Origin: Heliocidaris erythrogramma
Lineage: Eukaryota > Echinodermata > Echinoidea > Camarodonta > Echinometridae
Direction: 5' to 3'
Assembly: GCA_025617745.1 (NCBI GenBank)
Contig: CM046855.1
Coordinates: forward strand, 15,283,880-15,347,879
Length of the DNA: 64,000 nt
Below the pieces are notes generated by a model. The model saw nothing but the letters and a program-made list of their open reading frames with translations. It did no database searches and was not told where the DNA came from. Positions within the stretch are counted from its first letter, which is position 1. Each line of letters begins with the position of its first letter. Shown in pieces: positions 22,701 through 33,082 of the stretch. The translations under genes and the position numbers were made by a program.

Positions 22701-23162
22701 CTTGCGTCTACCTCCTCTCTTTCCACGACGATGTATGGGATATCTGTTAATTTTCAAAGTTTTAATCATATTCCAAGTTTCAAGAGAAACACGGGGCATC
22801 CTGGTAACATCAGAACATGGGTCTAATGATCTCATCTTATCCATGCCGTAGATGAATATTTCTGTGTTCGGGGGTTTTACAGTCTTAGACAAGCTATTGG
22901 GAATCGAATCACTAGAGCTTGGTCCAGGGTTAGGGTTAATGTCCATACACTTCATCAGCTCAATCTGGAAAGTAGCAGTACCATTCACACAATAGGGAAC
23001 TCTTGATGTAAAGTATTTCAAGTGCTTGAAGTGACAAAGGTGTTTGTCCTCCCATCCAACAAAAGGGGACTTGCATATAAAAGCAGTGACACGCTGAGCC
23101 TGGCAAGTGGGCTGGCAGACAATCAGCATGGAGATGAACAGAGCCCAAGAGAACATATCCAT
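19710..23162 (-). CDS. Non-LTR retrotransposon polyprotein: signal peptide, 2A-like motif, APE endonuclease, reverse transcriptase
   Basis: The 1150-codon frame is uninterrupted. Residues 1-22 look like a signal peptide (hydrophobic core FISMLIV, likely cleavage after CQA). A 2A-like motif DINPNPGP follows at residues 74-81. 2A sequences make the ribosome skip the Gly-Pro bond, which would release an ~80-residue leader from the enzyme. A basic linker (about 143-155) precedes an APE-type endonuclease with Asn212, Glu239 (LTETW), RGGGIAMVF, VYRPP, GDFNVH (352-357) and SDHH (416-419). The reverse transcriptase has NYRPVSNLS (710-718), VDLSAAFD (781-788), GLPQGS (839-844) and YADD (872-875). The C-terminal LHWLPIQKRI and SRLWNNLP signatures are of CR1/L2 type. 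All expected catalytic motifs are present, so the copy may be young. There is no separate upstream ORF1, and the leader plus 2A replaces it. That 2A-bearing APE-type LINEs occur in sea urchin is established knowledge. Activity of this copy is inference. Confidence 0.93.
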   Translation of the reverse strand: MDMFSWALFISMLIVCQPTCQAQRVTAFICKSPFVGWEDKHLCHFKHLKYFTSRVPYCVNGTATFQIELMKCMDINPNPGPSSSDSIPNSLSKTVKPPNTEIFIYGMDKMRSLDPCSDVTRMPRVSLETWNMIKTLKINRYPIHRRGKRGGRRKPSNVTRLDELGPIPVLTPSRRPERSYADQPKGPNRNNLIQLCKSDTIVNSKLMCCLWNAHSIRNKTTELVDYMCEYDTDVMILTETWLNKDDSVIIGECTPPGYTFLNIPRNSASRGGGIAMVFKTPLKMLIRHHADLVYTTFEYVHITNSSYSVNFIVVYRPPPSTINGFTNTAFLKEFDDFVNEISLFAGKLIVLGDFNVHWDDPSKQDVIQFSSSTSSAGLVQYVKGPTHNRGHTLDLVFTRCNESLVVDCYTDDTSMSDHHVVCFKLQLQLQKTRHMQTVSTLRNYRKIDKNQFVKSLSELISQPHPDGVDAFFEWYDSSMGKLLDKLAPVKIKTRIVKNRVPWYNDSIHVARQERRRAERKWQKSRSDPDRESFLIAKKAVCALTVTAKQDYFKNKLSSCSDKDVYRTINSLLNKQKSDLPFYDSPFLLSNQFSQYFVDKIKNIRDKLDNTHVMPVRFKDNICEGFKILEVFRPVSQDELMTVISRCPSKRSKLDPLPTWLVKDYIDHLLPILTELVNSSLSCGVFPQKAHHAIIRPLLKNSSLDKNNLKNYRPVSNLSFVGKLIEKIACSRLVEHMEINNLADPHQSAYRPKHGTESALIKVKNDIMFSLNSNKVVLVVLVDLSAAFDTIDHKIFICRLSKRIGVRGTALNWFQSYLDGWTAQVDIDGELSDPTISRFGLPQGSVVGPTGFTVYILPVGDIARYHNVSYHVYADDIQLYVAFDPKIPGELDKAMFSLQSCISDIRNWLTANKLKLNDSKTEFFIAASPYNYKNLPDLTLSVGEVSIHPSDSIRNLGAFFDVNMTMSAHINNVCRSVIFHLRNISRIRKFIDQTTCHHAVRSLILSRLDYCNGLLSSIPKSHVSRLQRLQNWAARLVFEVGRSHSSQPLLRSLHWLPIQKRIIFKLVLYVYKSINNQAPGYISECLTVYTPSRNLRSSNHNLQLSYPITRNLSGDRTFTVTASRLWNNLPLTIRQSASIKTFKKAVKSYLF
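22920..22943 (-). other. 2A-like ribosome-skipping motif
   Basis: On the minus strand the codons read Asp-Ile-Asn-Pro-Asn-Pro-Gly-Pro, preceded by the hydrophobic/charged stretch FQIELMKCM. The NPGP core and the Asp at -7 from the final Pro fit the 2A consensus (D-V/I-E/N-x-N-P-G-P). It lies about 80 residues from the start, after the signal peptide. Skipping would be predicted between Gly80 and Pro81. Confidence 0.85.
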
Positions 23163-23502
23163 TGTGAAGAATCACTAATAAGCCTCTCAGAAGAAAAGAA
23201 ACGGTTACACCTCCTGACAATAAGAGAGCAGTCAATCAATAGACATTCCAGTGTCTATTGTCAGAAGTGGGATCCTTTTGATCAGTAATCCCCTTGGTCA
23301 TTGATAATCCCCTACAGTAAACTTAAACTTGCTGCAGGCAGTATCTCCATGAGCCAAAGTAGATTTCCAGAAATCAAAAATGAAACATATTACCACCAAT
23401 TTCTCAGAAGTGCAGTCAAAAATCAGACTTATGAGTGTTCCATCAGGATCCAAGGTTAATCAATATAAATTTAACACAAAATTCCAATTAAAAAACAGTT
23501 GT

Positions 23503-23617
23503 ATACAAATACAAATTATAATGTGTTCTATAATTTAAATATTTTGTAAACGCTCCGAGCCTTATGGGAAGGGCGTACTAAATGCTTATTGTATTGTATT
23601 GTATTGTATTGTATTGC
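23503..23617 (+). mobile_element. Inverted copy of the retrotransposon 3' end
   Basis: About 105-115 bp starting TATACAAATACAAATTATAA and ending in repeated TATTG are, as far as I can read, identical to the reverse complement of 19492-19604. They therefore represent the element's 3' UTR and tail in plus orientation, about 340 bp upstream of the minus-strand ORF start. Homology stops abruptly at 23503. The simplest reading is a second, severely 5'-truncated insertion in head-to-head orientation. Confidence 0.85.
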
Positions 23618-24479
23618 TAAAGTACTGCAGAGTGCAAACAGTTTTTGAAGTTTTGGGACATGTTGCAACAAAACCCTCCAGGTGTGATCAACAGCACATT
23701 AAGGTTTACATGTGAATGTACCCTCCCTCTTACCCTGTGATAAAATCTTTGGTTAATGTTAAAAAAATTTAGCCAATTAAATCTTGCTTTTAATGTCAAC
23801 ATTTTTGCCAGAGGGGTCAAGTGATACATGTATGTAAAAGCAAAACCTAATCTGTGACAGCTAAAACAAGAAGGAAATAAAGTAGAATCAGAATATTACA
23901 TGTAAACAACCCCTTTATGTGCATTGCTGTTATTTGATTTGGGTCAAAAATTGTTTCTCAAAGGAATAGAAATTTCTCCAGCAGTGAAAATAATGAACTT
24001 TGTGGCCTTAGCTCAAACTGGTGGGATTTCCTGCCACGGAAGCTGCCAGCCCGTCCTGCAGAGTGACACACAAACGAGCGCGTCACTCGTACGCAATTAT
24101 CATCTGCAAGTAGGCTGACATGGGCTGGCTTCATACAGGGCCAGACCAAAGCGTTTGTTACTGATTACTCTGAAGTGAATCATGCATGATCTACACCATC
24201 AGCCAAGAACGCTTGTCACAGGATAAAGAGGATACTCTGGATAGTATCATAGTACTCTTAGAAGTCTACATGTACATGTACATGAACCAACATCTCTCAG
24301 ACTTCCTTGCACTGCAATACAATTCTTTGTTGATAGTAACCTCAGGCTCATAATAAAAATCCTCCCTACTTTCATTTTGGCATAGGTTTACCTATCCCTG
24401 TATGAAACTTATTAACAGAACTAACCTCTAACTCACTAAAAACAGATTTTTCTTTCTAAACAGAAGCTTATCACAAACT
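23618..24479. other. Non-coding stretch
   Basis: No gene is recognised. It contains scattered TACATG phrases, including tandem TACATGTACATGTACATG near 24268. Confidence 0.45.
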
Positions 24480-25216
24480 TGAAACAGAAAAATCAGACCT
24501 ACAGATTAAAAAAGGGTTTGAGGAAAATCAGACAACTAATAACAAAGTTATGAATTTTTGGTGGCATGAAAAACTAGGGGAAAATGGGGAAAATGAAAAA
24601 TTACTTAGACAAATTGGCAACTCAGTTATGAGTTTGTGATGTCACTGGGTCAGAACTCACCAATTATTTTGTTTGTTTATATTGAAAATACAAATTCTCA
24701 ATTTTTGTCCAAGAATATGATTTCCATATAATTTGAACCAAGTTATATCTAAAGTAATAATGTTTTTGCATGGTATAAACCTCTACAAAATATTTCGCAA
24801 ACCCCAAATTATTTCATAATTATTTTATGTATATTGTATAAAACATTCATATTTTCATGATTTTTACAGAAATTATTTACAGAAATAATTTACTTTGTAT
24901 TATACATGCAAAAACATACTACTATGAATATACATGAAAGTTGGTTCAAGTCATGAAGAAATCATGTTCTTGGACAAAAATTTGAAAATTGTAGTATGAA
25001 TATAAACAAAATAAGTGGATTGTGACCCAATGAACTCACAAAATCATGACTGACTTGCCAATTTGTCTAGTGATTTTCATTGTTTTCCCTAGTTATTCAT
25101 GGCACTAACAAAGTCATAACTTTCTTATCAATTGTCCAATTTTTCTCAAACCTTTTTTGATATGTTGGTCTGATTTTTCTTCTATTAAAACCAAGTAATT
25201 CTTGGACCGGACTTCC
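24480..25216. mobile_element. Long palindromic MITE (GGAAGTCCGG family), left terminus lost
   Basis: The left arm (AAAAATCAGACC, GAGGAAAATCAGACAACTAA, AAAGTTATGAATTTTTGGTG, AGACAAATTGGCAACTCAG, TTTTTGTCCAAGAATATGAT) is mirrored by the right arm from about 24940 to 25216. The right arm ends AAGTAATTCTTGGACCGGAC then TTCC. The central loop lies near 24780-24900. The left outer ~30 bp is missing or diverged. The same family appears split at 33083-33310 and 35335-35470. Confidence 0.75.
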
Positions 25217-25863
25217 AGTTTTTCAAAAACGTGATGTTCACCTTCATGGTTAAATAAAGCTTTGACTGGTTCCAATTCCAGGAAAGTTAAGTATCAATTT
25301 GACCTCTGGGTACTGGGAGAAACATCTTAGAATTAATGTACATCTAGAGAACAAATCTGTCAACTGTAGCAAGTCATGCAACATACAGAAGGCATTATTC
25401 ATGTATCTTAGCACTCTGAGGATTAATGATACTTGTATAATGATGTGTATGCACATGAATATCTAATCCTCACAGGAAGTATAATATCATGAGATATCTA
25501 CTAATAACTGAGGAGAGGGGTGAGCAATTTTTTATATGGTACATCAGATTTTGTCAATATTTGCCCTACAGGCTCACAATCAGAGCACTTATTTGTCTAG
25601 GTTAATTCTCTGTTCCTAGAGAAATCACTTTCACAATGACCTGGAGCACATGTAAAAGCACTAAAGCTGATTATTTATATCACCTTATACACATTTAATG
25701 ATTTATCAACATGTGTTTGACCTGGGAAATTGATTTTGATTTCATGAATAATTAGCCTACAGAAAATTAAATAAATGTAAATTGGACTTGACTTACATTA
25801 AACACCATACAGTACCCAATGCATTCATTGTCTTTCTACTAAGAGTACTATACAATCCCAGAT
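25217..25863. other. Non-coding stretch
   Basis: AT-rich sequence between palindromic elements. No exon, RNA gene or clear repeat was found. Confidence 0.4.
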
Positions 25864-25995
25864 CAGGGCCCTCTTGCATAAAAAGTTGCGATTAAATGCA
25901 ACTCAAAAAATTAAACGCAAGTCCAAATTATGTGACCTGATTGGATAATCAAGTTGCGTTTAATTTTTTGAGTTGCTTTTTGCAAGAGGGCCCTG
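25864..25995. mobile_element. Short palindromic MITE (132 bp)
   Basis: CAGGGCCCTCTTGCA at the left pairs with TGCAAGAGGGCCCTG at the right. Further inside, AAAAAGTTGCGATTAAATGC pairs imperfectly with GCGTTTAATTTTTTGAGTTG, and the middle contains CTGATTGGATAA. It is non-coding. Confidence 0.85.
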
Positions 25996-26054
25996 GTAAT
26001 ACAATTGGGTAAAGAGAGGCAGCCACATGTATTAATTTGAAATACAATTTTGAA

Positions 26055-26215
26055 TGGTATAGGCTCGTTCACATATATGCTGCAGTAAACCACCTCAAAA
26101 AACTGCTGCGGTTTTTTGTGTTACAAGTTACAGATATGTGAAGCACAGTAAGCTTAAAGTACCCGGGCCCCAGTTTTTAGAGACTGTTTACCGCAGCATA
26201 TTTTGAATGAGTCTT
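26055..26215. repeat. Imperfect inverted repeat
   Basis: TTCACATATATGCTGCAGTA (from about 26069) is roughly mirrored by TTTACCGCAGCATATTTTGA (from about 26186), and the phrase AACTGCTGCGGTTTTTTG lies inside. It is probably another decayed palindromic element. Confidence 0.5.
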
Positions 26216-26232
26216 ATAAGGTATAATCACTA

Positions 26233-26967
26233 CAGTCAACCTCGTCTAAGTCGATCATGACGGGACTGAGTGAAATGCGTCGACATAGGCGAAGAAAATC
26301 CGACTCACGCGTGTGTATATAACACGGGGACGCCGCGGGGCAGACTGTGGCCGGCGGCCCGGCGGTTTGATCGATTGGGAGTTCTCATCACATAATGTAC
26401 CATGATTTATATTGTGCCGACATCGAGAAAATAAGAAAATACATGTACTGTACCTTTCATGTAACCAGTATATTACTTCACACTCCTGTTACAAGTTGGA
26501 CAATAAAGAATAAAACCAGACACCTCCTGTAATTAATTTCAATGTATTAAATCCTCCCTTACATCAATTTATATGCATGGCCGTGAAGGCAATAAAACAT
26601 GCAGGTAAGGTGTCTGTCCAGCAAGCCGGCCGTGCAAACATGACTAACACGAGAGTGTGCGAGAGAGGACGCGGAGATCGTGCCAGCAAGTCGGGGAATT
26701 TTTGTAAACAAAATCGGCGTATGGCAGTTTCGACAATGATTGATTTCACATCGGCGTCTAGTTCAAATTGTGCGGTGTAAATTTAATGTTTTTTCATGGT
26801 ATTGTTTTGATAATTTGATCGATTTAGGCGAGTATTCGACCTGCAAAAATTGACTTGTACAAAGGATTAACACACGTAAGTCTATGAGGATAAATTGGGA
26901 CTTTTTATTTTCATAGACTTGAGCGACTATTCGACACATGCGACATCGACTTAAGCGAGGTTGACTG
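26233..26967. mobile_element. pogo/Tigger-like non-autonomous DNA transposon (735 bp)
   Basis: The element is flanked by TA on both sides (26231-26232 and 26968-26969). Its ends are inverted: CAGTCAACCTCGTCTAAGTC at the left and ACTTAAGCGAGGTTGACTG at the right. Subterminal phrases GACATAGGCGA and TTGAGCGACTATTCGACA repeat the AAG/TCGA theme. No transposase frame remains. The TIR starting CAGT and the TA target suggest the Tc1/mariner superfamily, pogo/Tigger branch. Confidence 0.8.
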
Positions 26968-27425
26968 TACTTCAAACTGATAAGCTTATGATTGCAAGTC
27001 AAGTTGGTGACAAACTTTCCACATGACTCTTACTTAAGCGAAAAACTATGAAGACGAAATATCTTTTCTTCAAACGATGTTGGCCCATTCAAATCACATG
27101 TAGACCTCCAGCTCCATAAAGTTTATTTATCTTTAATATCAAACCACTGAATGCCAGGAATACAAATAAGGCAGTTATGAGAATGCAGTACTAGATACTG
27201 CTCATCTTTTGGGCAGAACTGACTGAATAGCTGTGCCTACAAATGTATAGCAAGAATAGTCACGTTGATCATTACGGCTGCACTCATAAAATGTTCATTC
27301 CTAAGAATTAGGCTTTCAAAAGTATTTAGTTTAAACATTTTTGTGTTTATAAGATTTTTACTCATACATTAAGAGGCATTCAAAATCTCAGATGTGAAAC
27401 TCAGTTAAGGGTAACACCCCCCCCC

Positions 27426-28344
27426 CAGGGACACTGATTTTCCGTGATCACGGAAAACGGACGGAATTCACGGAAATGACCATTTGAAACGGAAAATGCA
27501 ATTTCGAACAGAAAGTAGCGGAAAACCCCTTTCACCTCAAAATAATTTTTTCAAGAATAAAATCGTAAAACTTACACTATTCTTGTGATTCGTTATGCAG
27601 TGAAAAAATATCGGGCCTAAAATCATGGTTAATAACTCTGAATACTTAGCGATATAGCGATATTCATCAGATTCTTTGGAGACAGGGCGCTGCCATTTTG
27701 TTTCGTTGGAGCAATGGAGATTGTGACACAAAACACGGTACAATATAGGAGCAGCGAATCCCTATTATGCAAGCTAGGTGCATACTCATCCGGCCGAGAG
27801 GGAGTAAGGCGAGATTGCCATACACAGCCAGCACATTTTAGTAAAGGGGCTGGCGTGTGCGCCTAGTACTACGTAGACGTAATACTAGGCACGCACACGC
27901 CAGCAGCAGGCGCTGAGTGCGGCGAGATTGCACACACGCTGTTGTACAGTTCGAAAAAGGAGCTGGAGTGCGCCTAACATCGATCGATCGCTGACATGAC
28001 AGCCAATGTAAGACTGAAATGTTTTCGTCGACGTCAGTACGGTATGTACGACGATCGAATCTATGTATGCATCATTGATTTGATTGATCATCGTTGATTT
28101 GTTGGTTTGCCATGTAAGATTCCTTTTTGATCCAGTCATGATTGTGAAATGCAAGTCGAATACCTGAATTTCGACTGACTCTGTAATGTTAGAACATATT
28201 TTATGTAAACGGAATTTTAGTTTTTTGATGTGTACAAAGTCTATGGCAAAACGGAATTTACGTTTTTTAGCCCATCTGAAACGGAATTCCAGATTTTCTG
28301 AAACGGAAAAAGCCATTTTTTGAAACAGAAAATCAGTGTCCCTA
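27426..28344. mobile_element. hAT-like non-autonomous element with GAAACGGAA subterminal repeats
   Basis: The ends are CAGGGACACTGATTTTC and GAAAATCAGTGTCCCTA, inverted over 16 bases. The flanking 8 bp are CCCCCCCC and CCCCCCTG, which could be a target duplication altered by slippage of a C run. Both subterminal regions carry many copies of GGAAAACGGA / GAAACGGAA, as expected for clustered transposase sites. The middle has a strong hairpin at 27855-27905 (GGCGTGTGCGCCTAGTA facing TACTAGGCACGCACACGCC). The 170-codon minus-strand frame here is a by-product of the repeats. Confidence 0.7.
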
Positions 28345-28439
28345 CCCCCCTGAAAGTCAGACGTGCGTTCAGTGCAATATGTGCACACTCTTTTCAATGT
28401 GAGTGCATTTTGAAATGAGCTTCTGTTATCTCTGTATTT

Positions 28440-28650
28440 TCTTTAAGGAGAAATTAAGGAGAAATTCACCCCAGTGGTATTTAGTTGATTTTAATAAAAG
28501 CAGAAAATGAGACAGATGGATTAGTGAAAGTTTGAACGAAATCCGATAATAAATAAGAAAGTTATGAATTTTTGAAATGGTAATCAATCAAACACAAATT
28601 GGCAACTCTGTGACATATTTTGTGAGGTTCTCTCACAATTTGCTCTGTAA
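28440..28650. repeat. Half copy of a palindromic MITE (AGTTGATTT family)
   Basis: AAGGAGAAATTCACCCCAGT, then TTAGTTGATTTTAATAAAAG and AATAAGAAAGTTATGAATTT, match the left arm of the element at 37103-37605. The mirrored right arm was not found, so this is a truncated copy. Confidence 0.6.
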
Positions 28651-29651
28651 AAAAAATTTCATAAAATTTAATTTTCTTACTTGTTGAAGAAATACAGGTT
28701 TTGTTTAAAAGACATATGTGCAGTGATTAAATATTTTTTTTAGAGAAAATGAAATGTCTCATTAAGTTTTTAAGGATGAACAATGTACTTTTTTTTTCTT
28801 TTGGAAAGGGATGGATAGTTCCCTTTAAAGGGAAGCGTGAGTTCTGGGAAAAGTAAAAAATAATTTGAGAGCTTTCTCATTCTTATGATGTTAGTCTGGA
28901 AGATTATCATAGTAGATATGTCCCCTGAAAAGGATTGCTCTTCAAATGCCCTCACATTCAAAATATGACAAGAAACAGCTGAAATGTTTGGGCCGAACAT
29001 TTGTGTGTAGTCCCGTATACATATTTCTGTGTGCAGTGCATGTGAATCTCAGCAGGACTGAGTCAATTTCTTTATCATTTTGGTGATTCCAAAACCTTAC
29101 AGCATATACCAATTCTATGTGCTATATAATCAACCTTTCCCAATTGCTTTGAGACGGTTTCTTTCGCAATTCAACATCATGACCAGAACTCAACTTTATC
29201 TTTATGTAATGTATAGTTTGGTGTACAGTGGCATTTTTAACTGAAATTGGACATTTGCACATTCTGCATTATGTTTTGAAAACCCAACAGGAAACTTCAG
29301 GTCAATTGGTTGAGGGAAATTTAGAGTTAATTTGATGACTAACTCCCATGTCAAATCATGTAGAAGAGAGGAAAAGAGCCCTCTTCTGACTCTGCACTCA
29401 TCTGTCTAATAATTAAAAATAGAGTACCTAGACTACAAGGACTGTTTCACTTTCAGTACACACTGCTATATGCTTCATTTCATTATATCATTTCAGTGAT
29501 GTAAAATTCACTAAACTGACTACAATACTTCCTCAAATGCCTAATGTAAATAATCATTCCAGCATTCATTCCTTATATTATGTGAAATCTATACTGTATC
29601 ATTTTACTTTTTACATGTGTATAAAACAGGTTCCAGAATATAGGCATTCTA
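28651..29651. other. Non-coding stretch
   Basis: AT-rich, with no exon or repeat ends recognised. Confidence 0.4.
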
Positions 29652-29946
29652 CTGTAAATGCAGAAATATTTGCGGTACATTAATTTTCGCGGATTTCGCT
29701 CTATTTTCGGCGGGCGCGAATTCTAGAACACGCGAAAATATAAGCACGATTTCTTATGCTTGTTTTCAATGGACACGGCATTGCGTGCTTCATCTGATTG
29801 ATACGTGTAGGCCTACGGTGCTTGCATCTAATTCATTTTAGAGTGCGAGTGAGTAATTGTGCAGCGCGGATTCAAGAACCCGCGAATATGTTTTTGGGTC
29901 GCTCAGTGCGAAAAATTTAATCCCGCGAAAATAACAGCGTTTACAG
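29652..29946. mobile_element. TA-flanked MITE with CTGTAAAYGC ends (295 bp)
   Basis: It starts CTGTAAATGCAGAAATATTT after TA (29650-29651) and ends AACAGCGTTTACAG before TA (29947-29948). Subterminal ATTTTCGCGG and CCGCGAAAATAA are inverted, and internal CGCGAA phrases recur. The TA target and CTGTAAA ends fit a Tc1/mariner-derived MITE. Confidence 0.8.
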
Positions 29947-29948
29947 TA

Positions 29949-32900
29949 ATTAGTCCAATTATACCATGTGCACCGTACATTTGGCACGTGCAAGCTTAAG
30001 ACGAGATGAAATGCGGATAATTTCACATGGCAAAGTCTATAGCAAGGACTTTGATGCACGCACTAAAACGTGCATTATCATGATTATGCTTTTTGGCTGC
30101 GCTTATGTGATGTCATCAAGGAAAGCAAATGGCGGCCTCCATGATTGTGCGATTCTTAGCATTTTGAAGAGGTTTGTAACCAATTTTTTTACTTATATTC
30201 ATATTGTCGACCCGTTTTATAAAACAAATAATTCATGTTTTGTGGCTCTTGCATTAATGATATGCGCTGCATTCAGTTAAGTTACATTGAGACGGATAAT
30301 GAACGAGACTTGTCGAGTTCATTATCCAATTGTGACTTAAAGCTCATATACAATATTGGTGGCAAAAAGGACATTTTAAAGAAACGTATTATGTAGTCTC
30401 ATGTTGCTCTCCTTGTATCAAAAGGTGTTTGTAAGAGTTCATTTGGTATTCCATCTATGATTTCCAGTGAATTTCACTGTAAATATATGTACGGAACGCA
30501 AGATCACTGCCATGCGCGAGAAACTTTCCACCCCGACTGATCTCCATACAACAAGCTTGGGGCTTCACACAGAGATAGCCTGTGTGTCACTGTGCATAGT
30601 ATGTACTCATTGGTTTTAAACGTGTGTGTGTGAAGTGTATAGTGCATGCTGCTTTTGTTTGGAGTTTAATGTATTATGTCCCTGGCCCAGTATAAAAATT
30701 ATTTTTGCCTCTCATCTGTTTAATACTCAACTTTAGGTTCACAGTCTGTTAGTATTGCTAGTATCTTGATATTTATCAACAAAAAATCCAAGAAATCTGA
30801 CAAAAGGTTTTTGAGGGCTTACCAAAACTTTACATTACCTTCAACATTCGTGCAGTACATATTCACTAATGCACTCGCAAACATGAATTATTTGTATTCT
30901 ATCATCTTTTTTCAGTAGAGCTGAAGGTTTCATACTATATACGCCTACACATTCACTAACAGTTTGAATTTGTGAAATCTTATTTTCTGTATCACCTGAA
31001 CCCAATATAAGTGAGCTTTCGTTCTGGACGACAGATGGTTCTACGACGGTTGAAATCTCACTACCGGCACGTCAGGAGTATAAAGTTTCCGTCGTGCAAA
31101 TAACTTGTTTTGATTTCCAGGATGGTGGTAAAGTTTTTTACCATTAGTAAAATGAGATTCAAATTTTGCTGCAGTAAAATTTGTTTGAGTTTACACTGCT
31201 AAAAAACAATCCTTTACTTGCTACACAGATAGATATGAACGACTGTTTCTTGTGAAGATTAATCCATTGAGGTGGCTATACATACATGAAATAAACCAAC
31301 TGCTGGAATGAGCACGAAAAAAGCTAATATTCAAAGATCCAGATATGAGTCAAGTCCAAATCAAACATAAATAGACCTTGACAGAACAAACTAGGCCTTA
31401 CTATTGGGTGACAATGGCCCAGCATGACGTAAACCACAGAAATGCCTGAATATACTAGCCTGTAATGGTGGGGTTCTCAACACTCTGGCTAAAGACATGT
31501 TCCCTTCACTGCACCTTTTGTGCTCTGTGGTGTGAATGGTTTCCCCCACTAGACTAGACTTACAATAGGATTAACTTTGAAAACGGTCATTATTACCAGA
31601 TTATTTCCCCCAGACACACTTTAGCAATTTATGGGTTGGTTAATATTGTATACCACATATGTTCATTATGTACTATGAAATGAATGAATGTTGATGTGTC
31701 AAAATCCTACGTGTGGTAATTGTATCCCTTAAACAGTTCTTCTGGATATCAATCTCATGGATAGTATGGGAAATTGGCATTGATTCAAATTACCTCACCA
31801 CAATCATGTCCTTATTACTATTTCTAAAAAAAAGAATACACATATACTGTATAGCAAATAAATTGAAATTAAAATGAGGAACTTTGCCTACGAGAAAATA
31901 ATATTTGCCTTTTATTAACTTCATTAACAGATGCCTGTGCCAGTTTATAAATTTTTCTGAATAGACAAATTTGTAGTTTGTAATGCATTCATATAGATGT
32001 ATAAAGCTATACCTGCCTTAGGCCAGCGATTCTAACGATGTACATTGTTAATCCTTGTACACCCAACAGCTATCCTGAGAGGACTACCTACAACAGGCAC
32101 ACATGCACCGGTTTGGACTAAGATGGCACACTACCATGGTTTGAAAAAAAAATCGGACACATGATGGAGAACCAATCAAAGAAATCATATTGACCTACAT
32201 GTATGTTATTGAAATTGTACTTAATCTTGCATGGCAAATGTCCTTTTTTTTTTAATTTGTCATTGTCGTCATTGTTGTTTGAATTATTATCATTATTCTG
32301 CTGCAGTTATCTCTGCAACTGAGAAATTGATCATGTCTGTTATTGACACATGCTAATCGTCCCACAATCTCTAACCTAAAACAAAATTGTGTCTGAAGCT
32401 CTAACCCTACATCTTTGACAAAATAAAGCCTGGAGCATATGTCTAATCACCATGCAATTATTGTGAACAATGTCTCCTTTCAATGCAATTCAGGATAGAT
32501 AATACAAGCATACATGATATAGTAAGCATTAAAAAATCATCACATGTACTTCAGTAGAACATCAAGCAATAAATCCAGGCCTGTAATATGATTTATGATC
32601 CCCACTTCCTCGCTTTGTTATTCTAATTCTATCTCTTCCTGGTGATTCCAGTGTTCAGCAGGTAGCCTACATGTATGAAACTCCATGTACAATTTAGACA
32701 TACAACTCTGCATGTAAAGAGTTTGAAATCATCAAATCTAAATATACTTGGAATGGCTAGATTCAAAGAATCAAGAGAAATTTGTTATTCAAGAGACACT
32801 GTCTAAAATGTTCCTCAGCCCCCAACCCATTCCATATTTTGGCCTGATGCAAAACAGTGAAAAATGCAGAATTCAAAGTTATTACTGCTGGGTCATTCAA

Positions 32901-33082
32901 TGGAAAATTACCCAAGGGTTAAACCCAACCGCAGCAAAAAGCTTGATTCTAACTTTTTGACAATTGAACCAAAACTTTACAAATTGCGAGTATTAGTAAT
33001 TGATTTGGAACATAGCACACTCATTGTGTATCACACCTGTCAAACCGAAAAATGTTTTTCTATCCAGTGGTGTTGGCTGAAT
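29949..33082. other. Non-coding stretch
   Basis: About 3.1 kb with no recognisable gene. A ~85-bp repeat at 31128-31215 recurs at 35195-35300. Confidence 0.45.
31128..31215. repeat. Dispersed repeat shared with 35195-35300
   Basis: AGTAAAATGAGATTCAAATT, TGCAGTAAAATTTGTTTGAG and TTTACACTGCTAAAA appear here. They recur near-identically at about 35212-35268 in the same orientation. The full boundaries are not resolved. Confidence 0.65.

Larger units (their letters stand above)
19492..23500 (-). mobile_element. CR1/L2-clade non-LTR retrotransposon, apparently full coding length
   Basis: The minus-strand element has its 3' end at about 19492, marked by five or more copies of the pentamer CAATA (TATTG in element sense), the usual simple-repeat tail of CR1/L2 elements. 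A ~215-bp 3' UTR follows the stop at 19710. The 5' boundary is uncertain. The sequence between the ORF start (23162) and about 23500 is probably 5' UTR, because an inverted copy of the element's own 3' end begins at 23503. The left flank lies inside the ~155-bp satellite array, so that array is the likely insertion target. No target-site duplication could be read. Confidence 0.8.

Noticed and set aside
22926..22940. Telomere-like GGGTTAGGGTTA on the plus strand
   Set aside because: It is simply the complement of the Asn-Pro-Asn-Pro codons of the 2A-like motif. There is no array.
27885..28397. 170-codon minus-strand frame
   Set aside because: It lies inside a TIR element and its FRF/KFR pattern follows the GAAACGGAA subterminal repeats.
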